This document shows, piece by piece, positions 50,671-59,462 of a DNA stretch of 64,000 bases. The position numbers and the translations under genes are program-made. A model generated the notes under the pieces. It saw nothing but the letters and a program-made list of their open reading frames with translations. It did not search any database and was not told the origin of the DNA. The stretch is from positions 62,001 through 126,000 of the forward strand of contig NZ_JAIFZS010000020.1 of the NCBI RefSeq assembly GCF_019710635.1, in the 5' to 3' direction. Numbering within the stretch: position 1 is the first letter of the stretch; each line of letters opens with the position of its first letter. Source of the stretch: Mycolicibacterium xanthum. Its GTDB lineage: Bacteria; Actinomycetota; Actinomycetes; Mycobacteriales; Mycobacteriaceae.

Positions 50671-52301
50671 ACGCCACCGCCACCGCGGCCACCATCCCGT
50701 CCCGGGGCGGGCGGCATGCGGCCGCACCGTCGGGATCGCCGTTCACCGGGACCGCCGACCTGGTACGCCTGGCGCTGCGCCGAGACCGGGTGCGGTTGTC
50801 GATCTGGGTCGCGGCGCTGACCCTGACGATGGTGTATGCGCCCAACGCGATCAGGCTCGCCTACCCGGGCGAGGCGCAGCGCCAGGCCCGCGTCGACCTT
50901 CTCAGGACTCCGGCGGGCATCATGCTCGGCGGCCCAATGTTCGGCGGCGACGAAACCGACCTCGGCGCGATGATGGCCAACGAGCTGATGCTGACGCTGA
51001 TCGTCGCCGCGTCGATCCTCGCCATTCTCACGGTGATTCGCCACACCCGCGCCGAAGAGGAGGGCGGCGCCGCCGAACTGGTGCTGGCCGCTCCGGTCGG
51101 CCGGTACGCCCGTACCACCGCGGCCCTGACCGTGGTCGGGATCGCCAACACCACGCTCGCCGTCGCGATGACGATCGCGATGGCGGCGAGCGGGTTCGCG
51201 GTGCGCGACACCGCGGCGATGTGCCTCGGCGTGACCGCGGTGGCCGGGGTGTTCGGCGCGGTCGCGGCGGTGACCGCACAGCTGTGGCGGGTTGCGCGGG
51301 CGGCCACCGGTGCGGCGATGGCCGCGCTCGGGCTGGCCGCGCTGGTTCGCGGTGTGGGCGATGTGGTCGACAACTCGGGCAGCATCCTGAGCTGGTTCTC
51401 CCCCATCGCGTGGGCCCAGCAGATGCGATCGTTCGTCGATCTGCGTTGGTGGCCGCTGGCCCTGCTGATCCTGCTGACCCTCGCGTTGATCGCGCTGGCC
51501 GGGCTGCTCGAGGTGCGCAGGCAGTACGACGACGGCACGATCGCGTCGACCGGCGAGCGGCCCGGCGCGCACCCCGTGCGGGGGGTGCTGCACCTGCACC
51601 TGGTGCTCCAGCGCGGATCCATGATCGGCTGGTCGGCCGGCCTGTTCCTGTCGGGTCTGGCATTCGGATCGATGACCACGTCGCTGCGCGACGCCGCCGC
51701 GGACAACGAGCTGATCGCCCGGCTGCTCTCGGCGCAGGGCAACGACGGCATCTTCACCACGATGACGCAGTTCCTCGCGGCCGCGGCGTGCGCATTCGTC
51801 ACGTCGGCGGTGCTGCGGGTGTACGCCGACGAGGAGTCCGGGCTCGGCGAGGCGGTGCTGGCCGGTGCGGTGTCGCGGTGGCGGTGGCTGCTGTCCGCGG
51901 TGGCGGCCGCGGTCCTCGGGGCGGCGGTGCTGATGTTCTTCGCCGGGCTGGGCAACGGGCTGGGCGCCGGGGTCACCCTCGGGCAGCCGCCGACCGTGCC
52001 GCGGCTGACGCTGGCCGCCCTGGCGTACCTGCCTGCGCTGGCGGTGCTGGCCGGTATCGCAGCGCTGGCCGTCGCGGTGCGACAGACCTGGATCGCCTGG
52101 CTGGCCGTCACCTTCGTCATCACGGCGCTCTACCTCGGCGCCCTGCTGCGGCTGCCGCGCTGGCTGATCGACCTGTCCCCGGTCGGGCGCACCACGGCGC
52201 CCACCGACGTCCCCGTCGGGTCGATGGCCGTGATGGTGGCGGTGGCGGTCACGTTGGCCCTGCTGGCCGGGTGGCTGTACCGGCGCCGCGACGCGGCCTG
52301 A
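50667..52301 (+). CDS. ABC exporter permease (Rv1217c orthologue)
   Basis: The 544-residue membrane protein has about twelve helices in two similar halves. Each half starts with a LRRDRVRLSIW-like or LVLQRGSMIGWSAG-like element. The double-length permease probably replaces the usual dimer. It forms the pump with the ATPase encoded just upstream. Confidence 0.91.
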   Translation: MNATATAATIPSRGGRHAAAPSGSPFTGTADLVRLALRRDRVRLSIWVAALTLTMVYAPNAIRLAYPGEAQRQARVDLLRTPAGIMLGGPMFGGDETDLGAMMANELMLTLIVAASILAILTVIRHTRAEEEGGAAELVLAAPVGRYARTTAALTVVGIANTTLAVAMTIAMAASGFAVRDTAAMCLGVTAVAGVFGAVAAVTAQLWRVARAATGAAMAALGLAALVRGVGDVVDNSGSILSWFSPIAWAQQMRSFVDLRWWPLALLILLTLALIALAGLLEVRRQYDDGTIASTGERPGAHPVRGVLHLHLVLQRGSMIGWSAGLFLSGLAFGSMTTSLRDAAADNELIARLLSAQGNDGIFTTMTQFLAAAACAFVTSAVLRVYADEESGLGEAVLAGAVSRWRWLLSAVAAAVLGAAVLMFFAGLGNGLGAGVTLGQPPTVPRLTLAALAYLPALAVLAGIAALAVAVRQTWIAWLAVTFVITALYLGALLRLPRWLIDLSPVGRTTAPTDVPVGSMAVMVAVAVTLALLAGWLYRRRDAA

Positions 52302-52311
52302 GGAGGTCGCG

Positions 52312-52989
52312 GTGAAGATCGGGCTGCAGATGGCCGCATCGGCGACGATCGGCCTGCTGGTGCTCGGTGCCGCGCTGTTCCTGCCTGCCGGCACCCTGCA
52401 CTACCGGCAGGGTTGGCTGTTCATCGCGGTGTTCGTGGTGTGCACACTGGTGCCCTCGGGGTATCTCGCGGTGCGCAGCCCCGCTGCGCTGCAGCGCAGG
52501 CTCAATGTCGGCCCCACCGCCGAAACCCGCCCCGCGCAGCGGGTCGTCATCTGCGCGGCCGCCGCGTCCACCCTGGCGGTGCTGGTGATCAGCGCGCTGG
52601 ACTGGCGGTTCGGCTGGTCGGCGGTGCCGGTGTGGCTGGTGTTGGCCGGCGACATGCTGGTCGGGACCGGCCTGGTGGTGGCTCAGCTGGTGGTGGTGCA
52701 GAACAACTACGCGGGGGCCAGCATCACCGTCGAAGACGACCAACCACTGGTGTCGACCGGCATGTACGGGGTGGTGCGCCACCCCATGTACGCCGCATCG
52801 CTGGTGCTCACCGTCGGCATCCCGCCGGCCCTCGGCTCGTTGTGGGGCCTGCTGGTGGTGGCGCTGACGTTCCCGCCGGTACTGGCGGTGCGCATCCTCG
52901 ACGAGGAGAAGGCGATGCTCGCCGGTCTGCCCGGGTACCGCGAGTACATGCATCGGGTGCGCTACCGCGTCATACCCGGGGTGTGGTGA
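52312..52989 (+). CDS. Isoprenylcysteine carboxyl methyltransferase-family membrane protein (Rv1216c type)
   Basis: The 225-residue protein has about five membrane helices. The SAM-binding motif of the ICMT/PEMT group is GMYGVVRHPMYAAS, followed by RILDEEKAMLAGLPGYREYM. The substrate is unknown, since bacteria do not carry prenylated CaaX proteins of the eukaryotic kind. AGGAGGTC precedes GTG 52312 by three bases, and it is the fourth gene of the efflux operon. Confidence 0.88.
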   Translation: MKIGLQMAASATIGLLVLGAALFLPAGTLHYRQGWLFIAVFVVCTLVPSGYLAVRSPAALQRRLNVGPTAETRPAQRVVICAAAASTLAVLVISALDWRFGWSAVPVWLVLAGDMLVGTGLVVAQLVVVQNNYAGASITVEDDQPLVSTGMYGVVRHPMYAASLVLTVGIPPALGSLWGLLVVALTFPPVLAVRILDEEKAMLAGLPGYREYMHRVRYRVIPGVW

Positions 52990-53014
52990 GGGTCGGCCGG
53001 CGGCGCAAACGCCG

Positions 53015-53020
53015 CATACT
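53015..53020 (+). promoter_or_regulatory. -10 box of the DUF4126 gene, leaderless
   Basis: CATACT lies six bases before ATG 53027. Confidence 0.4.
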
Positions 53021-53026
53021 GGTGGG

Positions 53027-53620
53027 ATGGAACTGCTCACGGGCCTCGGCCTGGCGACGGCGGCCGGGCTCAACGCCTATATCCCGCTGCTCGCCCTCGG
53101 TCTGCTGGCCCGGTTCACCGATCTGGTGACCCTGCCGCCGGGCTGGGCTTGGCTGGAGAACGGCTGGGTGATGGCGATCGTCGCGGCGCTGCTGGTGGTG
53201 GAGGTCGTCGCCGACAAGATTCCCGCGCTCGACAGCATCAACGACACCATTCAGACGTTCGTCCGCCCGACCGCCGGCGGCATCGTGTTCGGTTCCGGCA
53301 CCGCGGCGCAGACGGCGGCGGTCACCGATCCGGGTGCCTTCGCTCAGTCGGGTCAGTGGATTCCGGTGGCGATCGGGGTGATCGTCGCGCTGGTGGTGTC
53401 GCTGACCAAGTCCACGGTGCGGCCCGCGGCCAACGTCGCGACCGCGGGAACGGCCGCTCCGGTGCTGAGCACCGTGGAGGACATCGCCAGCGTCACGCTG
53501 GTCTTCCTGGCGATCCTGGTGCCGGTGCTCGTGCTGGTGGCCGCGATCGTGCTGGCCTGGCTGGCGGTCAGGATGATCCGCAGGCGCCGCCGCGCCGGGG
53601 CGGGTCAGCCGACCCGATAG
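53027..53620 (+). CDS. DUF4126 membrane protein
   Basis: The 197-residue protein has a DUF4126 start (LTGLGLATAAGLNAYIPLLALGLLAR-like) and four to five membrane segments. One of them, PVLVLVAAIVLAWLAVRMI, is followed by a basic C-terminus (RRRRRAGAG). The function is unknown. M. tuberculosis has a different gene at this spot. Confidence 0.82.
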   Translation: MELLTGLGLATAAGLNAYIPLLALGLLARFTDLVTLPPGWAWLENGWVMAIVAALLVVEVVADKIPALDSINDTIQTFVRPTAGGIVFGSGTAAQTAAVTDPGAFAQSGQWIPVAIGVIVALVVSLTKSTVRPAANVATAGTAAPVLSTVEDIASVTLVFLAILVPVLVLVAAIVLAWLAVRMIRRRRRAGAGQPTR

Positions 53621-53648
53621 CCGCCGGGCGCGCTCACCGCGCCGTGTC

Positions 53649-54863
53649 CTAGATCCACACGCCCTTGCCGACCGCGACCACGCCGCCGGCGCTCACCGAA
53701 AACCGGTCGCGGTCCTTCTCGAGGTCGACACCGACCATCTCGCCCGGACCCACCACCACGTTCTTGTCCAGGATCGCGTGCCGGACCACCGCGCCGCGGC
53801 CGACCCGAGCCCCCGGCATGACGACGCTTCCCTCCACGATCGCGCCGTCGTCGACGACCACGTTGCTCGACAACACCGAATTGCGCACCGACGCAGCCGA
53901 TATGATGCTGCCCGCCCCGACGACGGACTCCTGCGCCGAGCCGCCGTTGACGAACTTGGCGGGTGCGAGGTTCTCGGCGCCCCCACGGATCGGCCAGCGC
54001 TTGTTGTAGAGGTTGAAGATCGGGTGTACGGACACCAGATCCATGTGGGCGTCGTAGAAGGCGTCGAGGGTCCCCACGTCACGCCAGTAGCCGTGGTCAC
54101 GCTCGGTGGCCCCGGGCACCTCGTTGTTGTTGAAGTCGTACACCGCCGCCATGCCGTCCTCGACCAGGCGCGGGATGATGTCGCCACCCATGTCGTGATC
54201 GGAATCGTCGTCGTCGGCGTCGGCGCGGATCGCGTCGATCAGCACCTTGGTGGTGAAGATGTAGTTGCCCATGGACACAAAGGTCTGCTCGGGGTCGTCC
54301 GGAGTACCCGGGGGGTCGGCCGGCTTCTCGATGAACGACCGGATCCGACCGGAGTCGTCAGCATCGATGCACCCGAACGCGGTCGCCTCGGCGCGCGGGA
54401 CCCTGATTCCGGCGACCGTCGCCCCGGCCCCGCTCTCGATGTGGGCCTGGACCATCTGCTCGGGGTCCATCCGGTAGACGTGGTCGGCCCCGAAGATGAC
54501 GATGTAGTCCGGGTCCTCGTCGTAGATCAGGTTCATCGACTGGTAGATGGCATCCGCCGAACCCGTGTACCACCGCGGGCCGAGGCGCTGCTGCGCCGGC
54601 ACCGGCGTGATGTACTCGCCGGCAAGCCCCGATAGCCGCCAGTTCTGCGAGATGTGCCGATCCAGCGAATGCGACTTGTATTGGGTGAGAACACAGATTC
54701 GCAGATACCGGGCGTTGACGAGGTTCGACAGGACGAAATCGATCAGGCGGTAGGCGCCCCCGAAAGGCACAGCGGGCTTGGCTCGGTCGGCTGTCAGCGG
54801 GTACAGCCGTTTGCCCTCCCCGCCGGCCAGGACGATGCCCAGCACGTGTGGCGCTTCCCTCAT
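53649..54863 (-). CDS. glgC: Glucose-1-phosphate adenylyltransferase
   Basis: The 404-residue enzyme makes ADP-glucose from glucose-1-phosphate and ATP. The nucleotide-binding motif is [20 protein letters not shown], with [11 protein letters not shown] and IEKP in the catalytic domain. A C-terminal left-handed beta-helix follows ([20 protein letters not shown]). The ADP-glucose feeds the divergent glgM gene. Confidence 0.95.
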   Translation of the reverse strand: MREAPHVLGIVLAGGEGKRLYPLTADRAKPAVPFGGAYRLIDFVLSNLVNARYLRICVLTQYKSHSLDRHISQNWRLSGLAGEYITPVPAQQRLGPRWYTGSADAIYQSMNLIYDEDPDYIVIFGADHVYRMDPEQMVQAHIESGAGATVAGIRVPRAEATAFGCIDADDSGRIRSFIEKPADPPGTPDDPEQTFVSMGNYIFTTKVLIDAIRADADDDDSDHDMGGDIIPRLVEDGMAAVYDFNNNEVPGATERDHGYWRDVGTLDAFYDAHMDLVSVHPIFNLYNKRWPIRGGAENLAPAKFVNGGSAQESVVGAGSIISAASVRNSVLSSNVVVDDGAIVEGSVVMPGARVGRGAVVRHAILDKNVVVGPGEMVGVDLEKDRDRFSVSAGGVVAVGKGVWI

Positions 54864-54869
54864 GGTTCA

Positions 54870-54875
54870 AACCTA
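54870..54875 (-). promoter_or_regulatory. -10 box of glgC, leaderless
   Basis: On the minus strand TAGGTT ends six bases before ATG 54863. Confidence 0.55.
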
Positions 54876-54976
54876 TCGGCCAGCAGCAACCAGGGCCAGC
54901 CATTCGCACTTTTGACAGCAAGGCGGCGGGCTGTCAAGACAATTGGTGATGCGACGCGACCGACCGAGATTTTGGA

Positions 54977-54982
54977 TACCGT
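54977..54982 (+). promoter_or_regulatory. -10 box of glgM, leaderless
   Basis: TACCGT lies seven bases before ATG 54990. The glgC and glgM start codons are 126 bp apart. Confidence 0.55.
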
Positions 54983-54989
54983 CTGGTGC

Positions 54990-56153
54990 ATGCGGGTGGC
55001 GATGATGACTCGGGAATACCCACCCGAGGTCTACGGCGGTGCGGGCGTCCACGTCACGGAGCTCGTCGCGCAGTTGCGGCACCTCTGCGAGGTCGACGTC
55101 CACTGCATGGGGACCCCCCGGCCAGGCGTGACGGTGGCCCAGCCCGATCCGGCGCTGACCGGTGCCAATGCTGCGCTGGCGACCCTGTCGGCCGATCTGA
55201 ACATGGTCAACGCCGCGGCGGCGGCCACGGTGGTGCATTCGCACACCTGGTACGCCGGGATGGCCGGACACCTTTCCGCCCTGCTCTACGGGGTACCGCA
55301 CGTGCTCACCGCGCATTCGCTGGAACCCATGCGCCCGTGGAAGGCAGAGCAACTCGGCGGCGGCTACCGCATCTCGTCGTGGGTGGAGAAGACGGCCGTC
55401 GAGGCCGCCGACGCGGTGATCGCCGTCAGCTCCGGGATGCGCCACGACGTGCTGCGCGCCTATCCGACGCTGGACCCCGACCGGGTGCACGTCGTGCGCA
55501 ACGGTATCGACACCGATGTCTGGTATCCGGCTCCGGCGCAGGATGGCGAATCGGTGCTCGCCGAACTCGGCGTCGACGCCGGCCGGCCGATCGTCGCCTT
55601 CGTCGGCCGGATCACCCGTCAGAAGGGGGTCGCCCACCTGGTGGCAGCGGCCCATCACTTCGCCCCGGAGGTCCAGTTGGTGCTGTGCGCGGGCGCGCCG
55701 GACACCCCGGAGATCGCCGAGGAGGTGGCCTCGGCGGTTCAGGCACTTTCGGCGGCGCGCTCGGGCGTGTTCTGGGTTCGCGAAATGCTACCCACCCCCA
55801 AGATCCGCGAAATACTTTCGGCAGCAACCACTTTCGTGTGCCCGTCGGTGTATGAGCCGTTGGGGATCGTGAACCTCGAGGCGATGGCCTGCTCGACCGC
55901 GGTGGTGGCCTCCGACGTCGGCGGGATCCCCGAGGTGGTCGATGATCAACGCACCGGGCTGCTGGTGCACTACGACCCGAGCGACGCCGTGGAGTTCGAG
56001 CGCGGCCTCGCGGAGGCCGTCAATACGCTGGTCGCCGACCCGCAGCGGGCCCGTGCGTATGGTGTCGCGGGCCGGCAGCGCTGCATCGACGAGTTCTCCT
56101 GGGCGCACATCGCCGAGCAGACGCTGGAGATCTACCGGAAGGTGTCTGGATAG
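54990..56153 (+). CDS. glgM: Alpha-maltose-1-phosphate synthase GlgM (formerly GlgA, Rv1212c)
   Basis: The 387-residue GT4 glycosyltransferase equals Rv1212c in length. The acceptor site reads REYPPEVYGGAGVHV. The C-terminal nucleotide site contains VGRITRQKGVAHLV and SVYEPLGIVNLEAMAC (EX7E). In mycobacteria it joins ADP-glucose to glucose-1-phosphate to give maltose-1-phosphate for GlgE. ATG 54990 is fixed by homology and by the leaderless promoter. Confidence 0.94.
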   Translation: MRVAMMTREYPPEVYGGAGVHVTELVAQLRHLCEVDVHCMGTPRPGVTVAQPDPALTGANAALATLSADLNMVNAAAAATVVHSHTWYAGMAGHLSALLYGVPHVLTAHSLEPMRPWKAEQLGGGYRISSWVEKTAVEAADAVIAVSSGMRHDVLRAYPTLDPDRVHVVRNGIDTDVWYPAPAQDGESVLAELGVDAGRPIVAFVGRITRQKGVAHLVAAAHHFAPEVQLVLCAGAPDTPEIAEEVASAVQALSAARSGVFWVREMLPTPKIREILSAATTFVCPSVYEPLGIVNLEAMACSTAVVASDVGGIPEVVDDQRTGLLVHYDPSDAVEFERGLAEAVNTLVADPQRARAYGVAGRQRCIDEFSWAHIAEQTLEIYRKVSG

Positions 56154-56183
56154 CGGTCCGGCCGCGCGCTCGCGGCCGGACCG
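56154..56183. terminator. Bidirectional hairpin terminator after glgM
   Basis: Arms 56154-56165 and 56172-56183 pair perfectly over 12 bp around a six-base loop. It starts on the base after the glgM stop codon and lies ten bases from the end of the convergent DUF3117 gene. There is no T tract. Confidence 0.7.
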
Positions 56184-56193
56184 AAGCCTCGCG

Positions 56194-56361
56194 CTAGGCG
56201 GTGACGCCCCGCAGTTCGTCACCGAGTGCGGCCGCCTCTTCCGGGGTGAGTTCGACGACGAGCCGGCCACCGCCCTCCAGTGGTACCCGCATCACGATGC
56301 CGCGCCCCTCCTTGGTTGCTTCCAGTGGACCGTCTCCGGTCCGGGGCTTCATCGCCGCCAT
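56194..56361 (-). CDS. DUF3117 small conserved protein (Rv1211 type)
   Basis: The 55-residue protein reads MAAMKPRTGDGPLEATKEG at its start and VELTPEEAAALGDELRGVTA at its end. It is almost unchanged across actinobacteria, which argues for a real, constrained role. GGAGGGAGC precedes the ATG by five bases. Function unknown. Confidence 0.93.
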   Translation of the reverse strand: MAAMKPRTGDGPLEATKEGRGIVMRVPLEGGGRLVVELTPEEAAALGDELRGVTA

Positions 56362-56418
56362 CGAGTGCTCCCTCCACAATGGGCGTGCCCGTCTGGGCCC
56401 GGTCTGTTCATCCGAACT

Positions 56419-56441
56419 GGTTGCCCGGCTGTGAGGCAACC
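56419..56441. terminator. Hairpin between the methyltransferase and DUF3117 genes
   Basis: GGTTGCC (56419-56425) and GGCAACC (56435-56441) pair perfectly over a nine-base loop. It may end the methyltransferase transcript or lie in the DUF3117 leader. Confidence 0.35.
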
Positions 56442-56515
56442 GACACCATCCAGCTCTGCACTGGTACAGACCTCCATTGTTCCCTATCCGGGCGTACTCG
56501 TGTGCAAAGACCCGG

Positions 56516-57379
56516 CTATAGCTGCTCGGATGGCAGGTCCGGCAGGGGCTCCACGTTCGGTTTGACCGCTTCGACGAAGTAGCCGCGCGGCGTCCCGGCC
56601 ACCCCGGCGGGAGCGGGCGGCGAGTGCCACCGCCCCCACGCGTACCCCGGCTCGGCGACATCGGTCACCCGGGTGGTCCAGCCGAGGCGGCCGGCCAACG
56701 CACCGGGATCGTCGGTGCCGAACAGCCACGGCGCGCCCTGTTCATCCATCGTCCGGCGCAGGTCGGCCATGACCGGAGCGTCGAGCAGGGATCTCCCGAC
56801 GACGTCATACAGCAGGACCGAACCCGGTGCGGACAGCGCGTCGAGCCGGGCGAACAACGTGCCGACCCCGGTCGCCGTCAGGTACTGCAGCAGTCCCTCG
56901 ACCAGCCATGCCGTGGGCGCCGCCGGATTCAGGCCGGCGTCGACCAGCACGGTCGGCCAGTCGGCGGTCAGATCGGTGCCGACCGGGATCCGCGTGCAGC
57001 GCGGTGGTTCACCGGCCAACAGCGCCGCCTTGGCCTCGATGACGGCGGGTTGATCCACCTCGAACACCGTCACCGCCGCCGGCCACGGCAGGCGGAATGC
57101 CCTGGCATCCAGTCCCGCCGCCAACAGCACCACCTGCCGGCAGACGGGTGCGGCACGCAGCAGAGCCTCGTCCCAGAACCGGGTGCGGACCACGATCTGC
57201 GTCGTCGACTGCGGGCCCACCCTGGCGACCATCCGCTCCAGCATCTCCAGTCCGGCCGGTCCGGCCAGCCGCTGCGCAAACGGATCGTCGAACAATCCGT
57301 CGGGCCGGGCCGATTCCCGGGCACGGACGGCGGCCACCAGCGCAGCGGTCCCCGCCACCTTCGTCCACGGATTGGTCAT
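56516..57379 (-). CDS. SAM-dependent methyltransferase (leucine carboxyl methyltransferase-like, TIGR00027 group)
   Basis: The 287-residue protein starts KVAGTAALVAAVRARESARP and continues LFDDPFAQRLAG, then QVVLLAAGLDARAFRLPWP and VFEVDQPAVIEAKAALL. These are the hallmarks of the expanded mycobacterial SAM-methyltransferase group. Substrates are unknown. ATG 57379 matches the family start. It is inserted between the DUF3117 and tagA genes, which adjoin in M. tuberculosis. Confidence 0.9.
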   Translation of the reverse strand: MTNPWTKVAGTAALVAAVRARESARPDGLFDDPFAQRLAGPAGLEMLERMVARVGPQSTTQIVVRTRFWDEALLRAAPVCRQVVLLAAGLDARAFRLPWPAAVTVFEVDQPAVIEAKAALLAGEPPRCTRIPVGTDLTADWPTVLVDAGLNPAAPTAWLVEGLLQYLTATGVGTLFARLDALSAPGSVLLYDVVGRSLLDAPVMADLRRTMDEQGAPWLFGTDDPGALAGRLGWTTRVTDVAEPGYAWGRWHSPPAPAGVAGTPRGYFVEAVKPNVEPLPDLPSEQL

Positions 57380-57477
57380 CGGCCGATCATCGCAAATGTC
57401 TTGGCCGACAACTCCGGACAACAGAACCGGGTCCGGGACGCCTCGGCTCGAGGGTGGACAACCCGAGGGTGGACGAA

Positions 57478-58086
57478 TCAGCTCTGCGGCGGCTCGACGA
57501 AACAGTCGGCGACGTGGTCGTCGACCATGCCGGTCGCCTGCATCAACGCATAAGCCGTTGTCGGGCCGACGAATCGGAACCCGCGACGCTTGAGATCCTT
57601 GGCCATCGCCGTGGATTCGTCGGTCACCGCGGCGACCCGGGAGAGGTCGGCCGGCCGCCCGCGGGTCAGCCGGTCCTCCGGCGCGAACGACCACAGCAAC
57701 TCCCCGAAGTCCACACCGTGATCGGCCAGGTCGGCGACCACGCGGGCGTTGGCGATGGTGGCCTCGACCTTGGCACGATTGCGCACGATGCCGGCGTCGG
57801 CGAGCAGGCGCTCGACATCGCGTTCGGTGTACCGGGCCACCCGTTCGACGTCGAACCCGTCGAACGCGGCGCGGAAATTCTCCCGCTTGCGCAGGATGAC
57901 GAGCCAGGACAAGCCGCTCTGGAAGGCCTCCAGGCTGACCCGCTCGAACAGCGCCGCCGAATCCCGCAGGGGCCGGCCCCACTCCATGTCGTGGTAGTCC
58001 CGATAGAGAACGAAATCACCTGGCGACAAACGTGATTGGTCGATCCATCCGCAGCGGATCCGACGGTCGGCGGTCGCGCCGGTCAT
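57478..58086 (-). CDS. tagA: DNA-3-methyladenine glycosylase I
   Basis: The 202-residue enzyme removes 3-methyladenine from alkylated DNA. Zinc ligands are visible as CGWID and YHDMEWG at the N-terminus and DDHVADCF at the C-terminus. FQSGLSWLVILRKRENFR and FVGPTTAYALMQATGMV are also typical. Its ATG overlaps the stop codon of the upstream gene (ATGA). Confidence 0.94.
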   Translation of the reverse strand: MTGATADRRIRCGWIDQSRLSPGDFVLYRDYHDMEWGRPLRDSAALFERVSLEAFQSGLSWLVILRKRENFRAAFDGFDVERVARYTERDVERLLADAGIVRNRAKVEATIANARVVADLADHGVDFGELLWSFAPEDRLTRGRPADLSRVAAVTDESTAMAKDLKRRGFRFVGPTTAYALMQATGMVDDHVADCFVEPPQS

Positions 58087-58469
58087 GAGTCTTCGCGCTC
58101 GCCGTCCGACGGGCCCTCCGGAGCCGCCCCGGTGAGGCCGGGGCACTCGGCTTCTTCGCGACGACCGGTTTCGCCGAGGTCCCCGGTGGCGCGCACCGCG
58201 GCGAGCTCGGCACGCAACAGATCGAGCTCGCGGCCGAGGCGGTCGAGCACCCAGTCGACCTCACTGGTCTTGTAGCCGCGCACGGTCTGGCTGAACTTCA
58301 CCGCGTCGACGTCGGCGCCGGTGACGCCCGAGGCGGGCAGCACGGTGGCGGTGGTGGCCTGCGGCAGCGGCGGCAGCACCTCACCGCGCCCGAACAGCAG
58401 GCTGCCGACGGCGAACAACACCACACCGACGAGGACCAGCACCACCAGATAGAGCAGAACGAGGGTCAC
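58083..58469 (-). CDS. DivIVA-domain membrane protein (Rv1209 type)
   Basis: The 128-residue protein has one N-terminal membrane helix (residues 3-25). A short DivIVA-like motif FSQTVRGYKTSEVDWVLDRL and a coiled coil (LGRELDLLRAELAAVR) follow. A role in placing envelope synthesis is possible but unproven. It is coupled to tagA by ATGA. Confidence 0.85.
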   Translation of the reverse strand: MTLVLLYLVVLVLVGVVLFAVGSLLFGRGEVLPPLPQATTATVLPASGVTGADVDAVKFSQTVRGYKTSEVDWVLDRLGRELDLLRAELAAVRATGDLGETGRREEAECPGLTGAAPEGPSDGEREDS

Positions 58470-58502
58470 CCCGCCATCCTGCCCGACCGGGCCGACAGGA
58501 CG

Positions 58503-59462
58503 TCAGCGCGGGCGCAGCGTGATCATCGGCGGACGGTCGTCGAGGCTCACCTTCGACGTGCGCGCCGTGTAGTCGTCACCGTCGGCGTAGAACTGTGTCA
58601 GCCCGATGCCGGAGTCCTCGATGCCGCACCGGGACAGCAGCGTGGCGATGACCTGGCGGCTCATCGACGCCAGCTCGGTCAGCGGCCGGTTGCGGTGCGT
58701 GCGAACGCCCAGGTTGACCTGGGCGATGGCGTCGAGCCCGAGCCGGTCATAGGCGTCGATCAGCAACCCGATCTCCACCCCGTACCCGGGTGCGAACGGC
58801 ACCGCGGTGAGCAGTTCGCGGGTTCCCGCGTACTCGCCGCCCAGCGGCTGGTACAGGCAGGTCAACTCCGGGCGCAGCGCCGCCAGCAGGGGGCGGGCCA
58901 CCAGTTCGGTGACCCGGCCACCGCCCTTGGCGTCCTCCTTGCCGCTGACCCGCAGCGGCCGCCGGTAGAAGCCCTTGACCAGGTGCACGCCTTCGGCGGT
59001 CAGCAGCGGCCCCAGCAGCTTGGGAACGAACATCGGGTCCGGATCGAGCAGATCGGAGTCGACGAACGCGATGAGGTCGCCCGTCGTGGCCGCCAACGAG
59101 CGCCACAACACCTCGCCCTTGCCCGGCTGCGGCTCGAGCTCGGGCAGCGCCACCTCACGACTGACCACCCGCGCCCCGGCGGCCACCGCACGGATCTCGG
59201 TGTCGTCGGTGGACCCCGAATCGAGCACGATCAGTTCGTCGACCAGTCCGCCGAGCAGCGGGGTGATGGTCTCGACCACCCCGGCGACGGTCTCTTCCTC
59301 GTTGAGGGCCGGGAGCACCACGGACACCGTGCGGCCCTTCTTGGCGGCTTCCAGCTCGGCGACCGTCCAGCTGGGCCTGCTCCAGCTGTGATCGGTCAGC
59401 CAGCGATGTTCGGCCATGTCATCGGTGGCCAGCCCCGTGATGCGATCGGACATAACGGTCAT
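58503..59462 (-). CDS. gpgS: Glucosyl-3-phosphoglycerate synthase
   Basis: The 319-residue GT81 enzyme starts methylglucose lipopolysaccharide synthesis by adding glucose to 3-phosphoglycerate. It has VVLPALNEEETV, the metal motif Asp135-Ser-Asp137 (FVDSD) and LGGEYAGTRELL. The match to Rv1208 is strong. Its ATG overlaps the folP2 stop codon by four bases. Confidence 0.95.
   Translation of the reverse strand: MTVMSDRITGLATDDMAEHRWLTDHSWSRPSWTVAELEAAKKGRTVSVVLPALNEEETVAGVVETITPLLGGLVDELIVLDSGSTDDTEIRAVAAGARVVSREVALPELEPQPGKGEVLWRSLAATTGDLIAFVDSDLLDPDPMFVPKLLGPLLTAEGVHLVKGFYRRPLRVSGKEDAKGGGRVTELVARPLLAALRPELTCLYQPLGGEYAGTRELLTAVPFAPGYGVEIGLLIDAYDRLGLDAIAQVNLGVRTHRNRPLTELASMSRQVIATLLSRCGIEDSGIGLTQFYADGDDYTARTSKVSLDDRPPMITLRPR

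Noticed and set aside
50547..52394. A 615-codon minus-strand frame under the ABC permease
   Set aside because: The product is almost only Arg, His, Gln and Gly; the plus strand encodes a normal membrane protein with coupled start.
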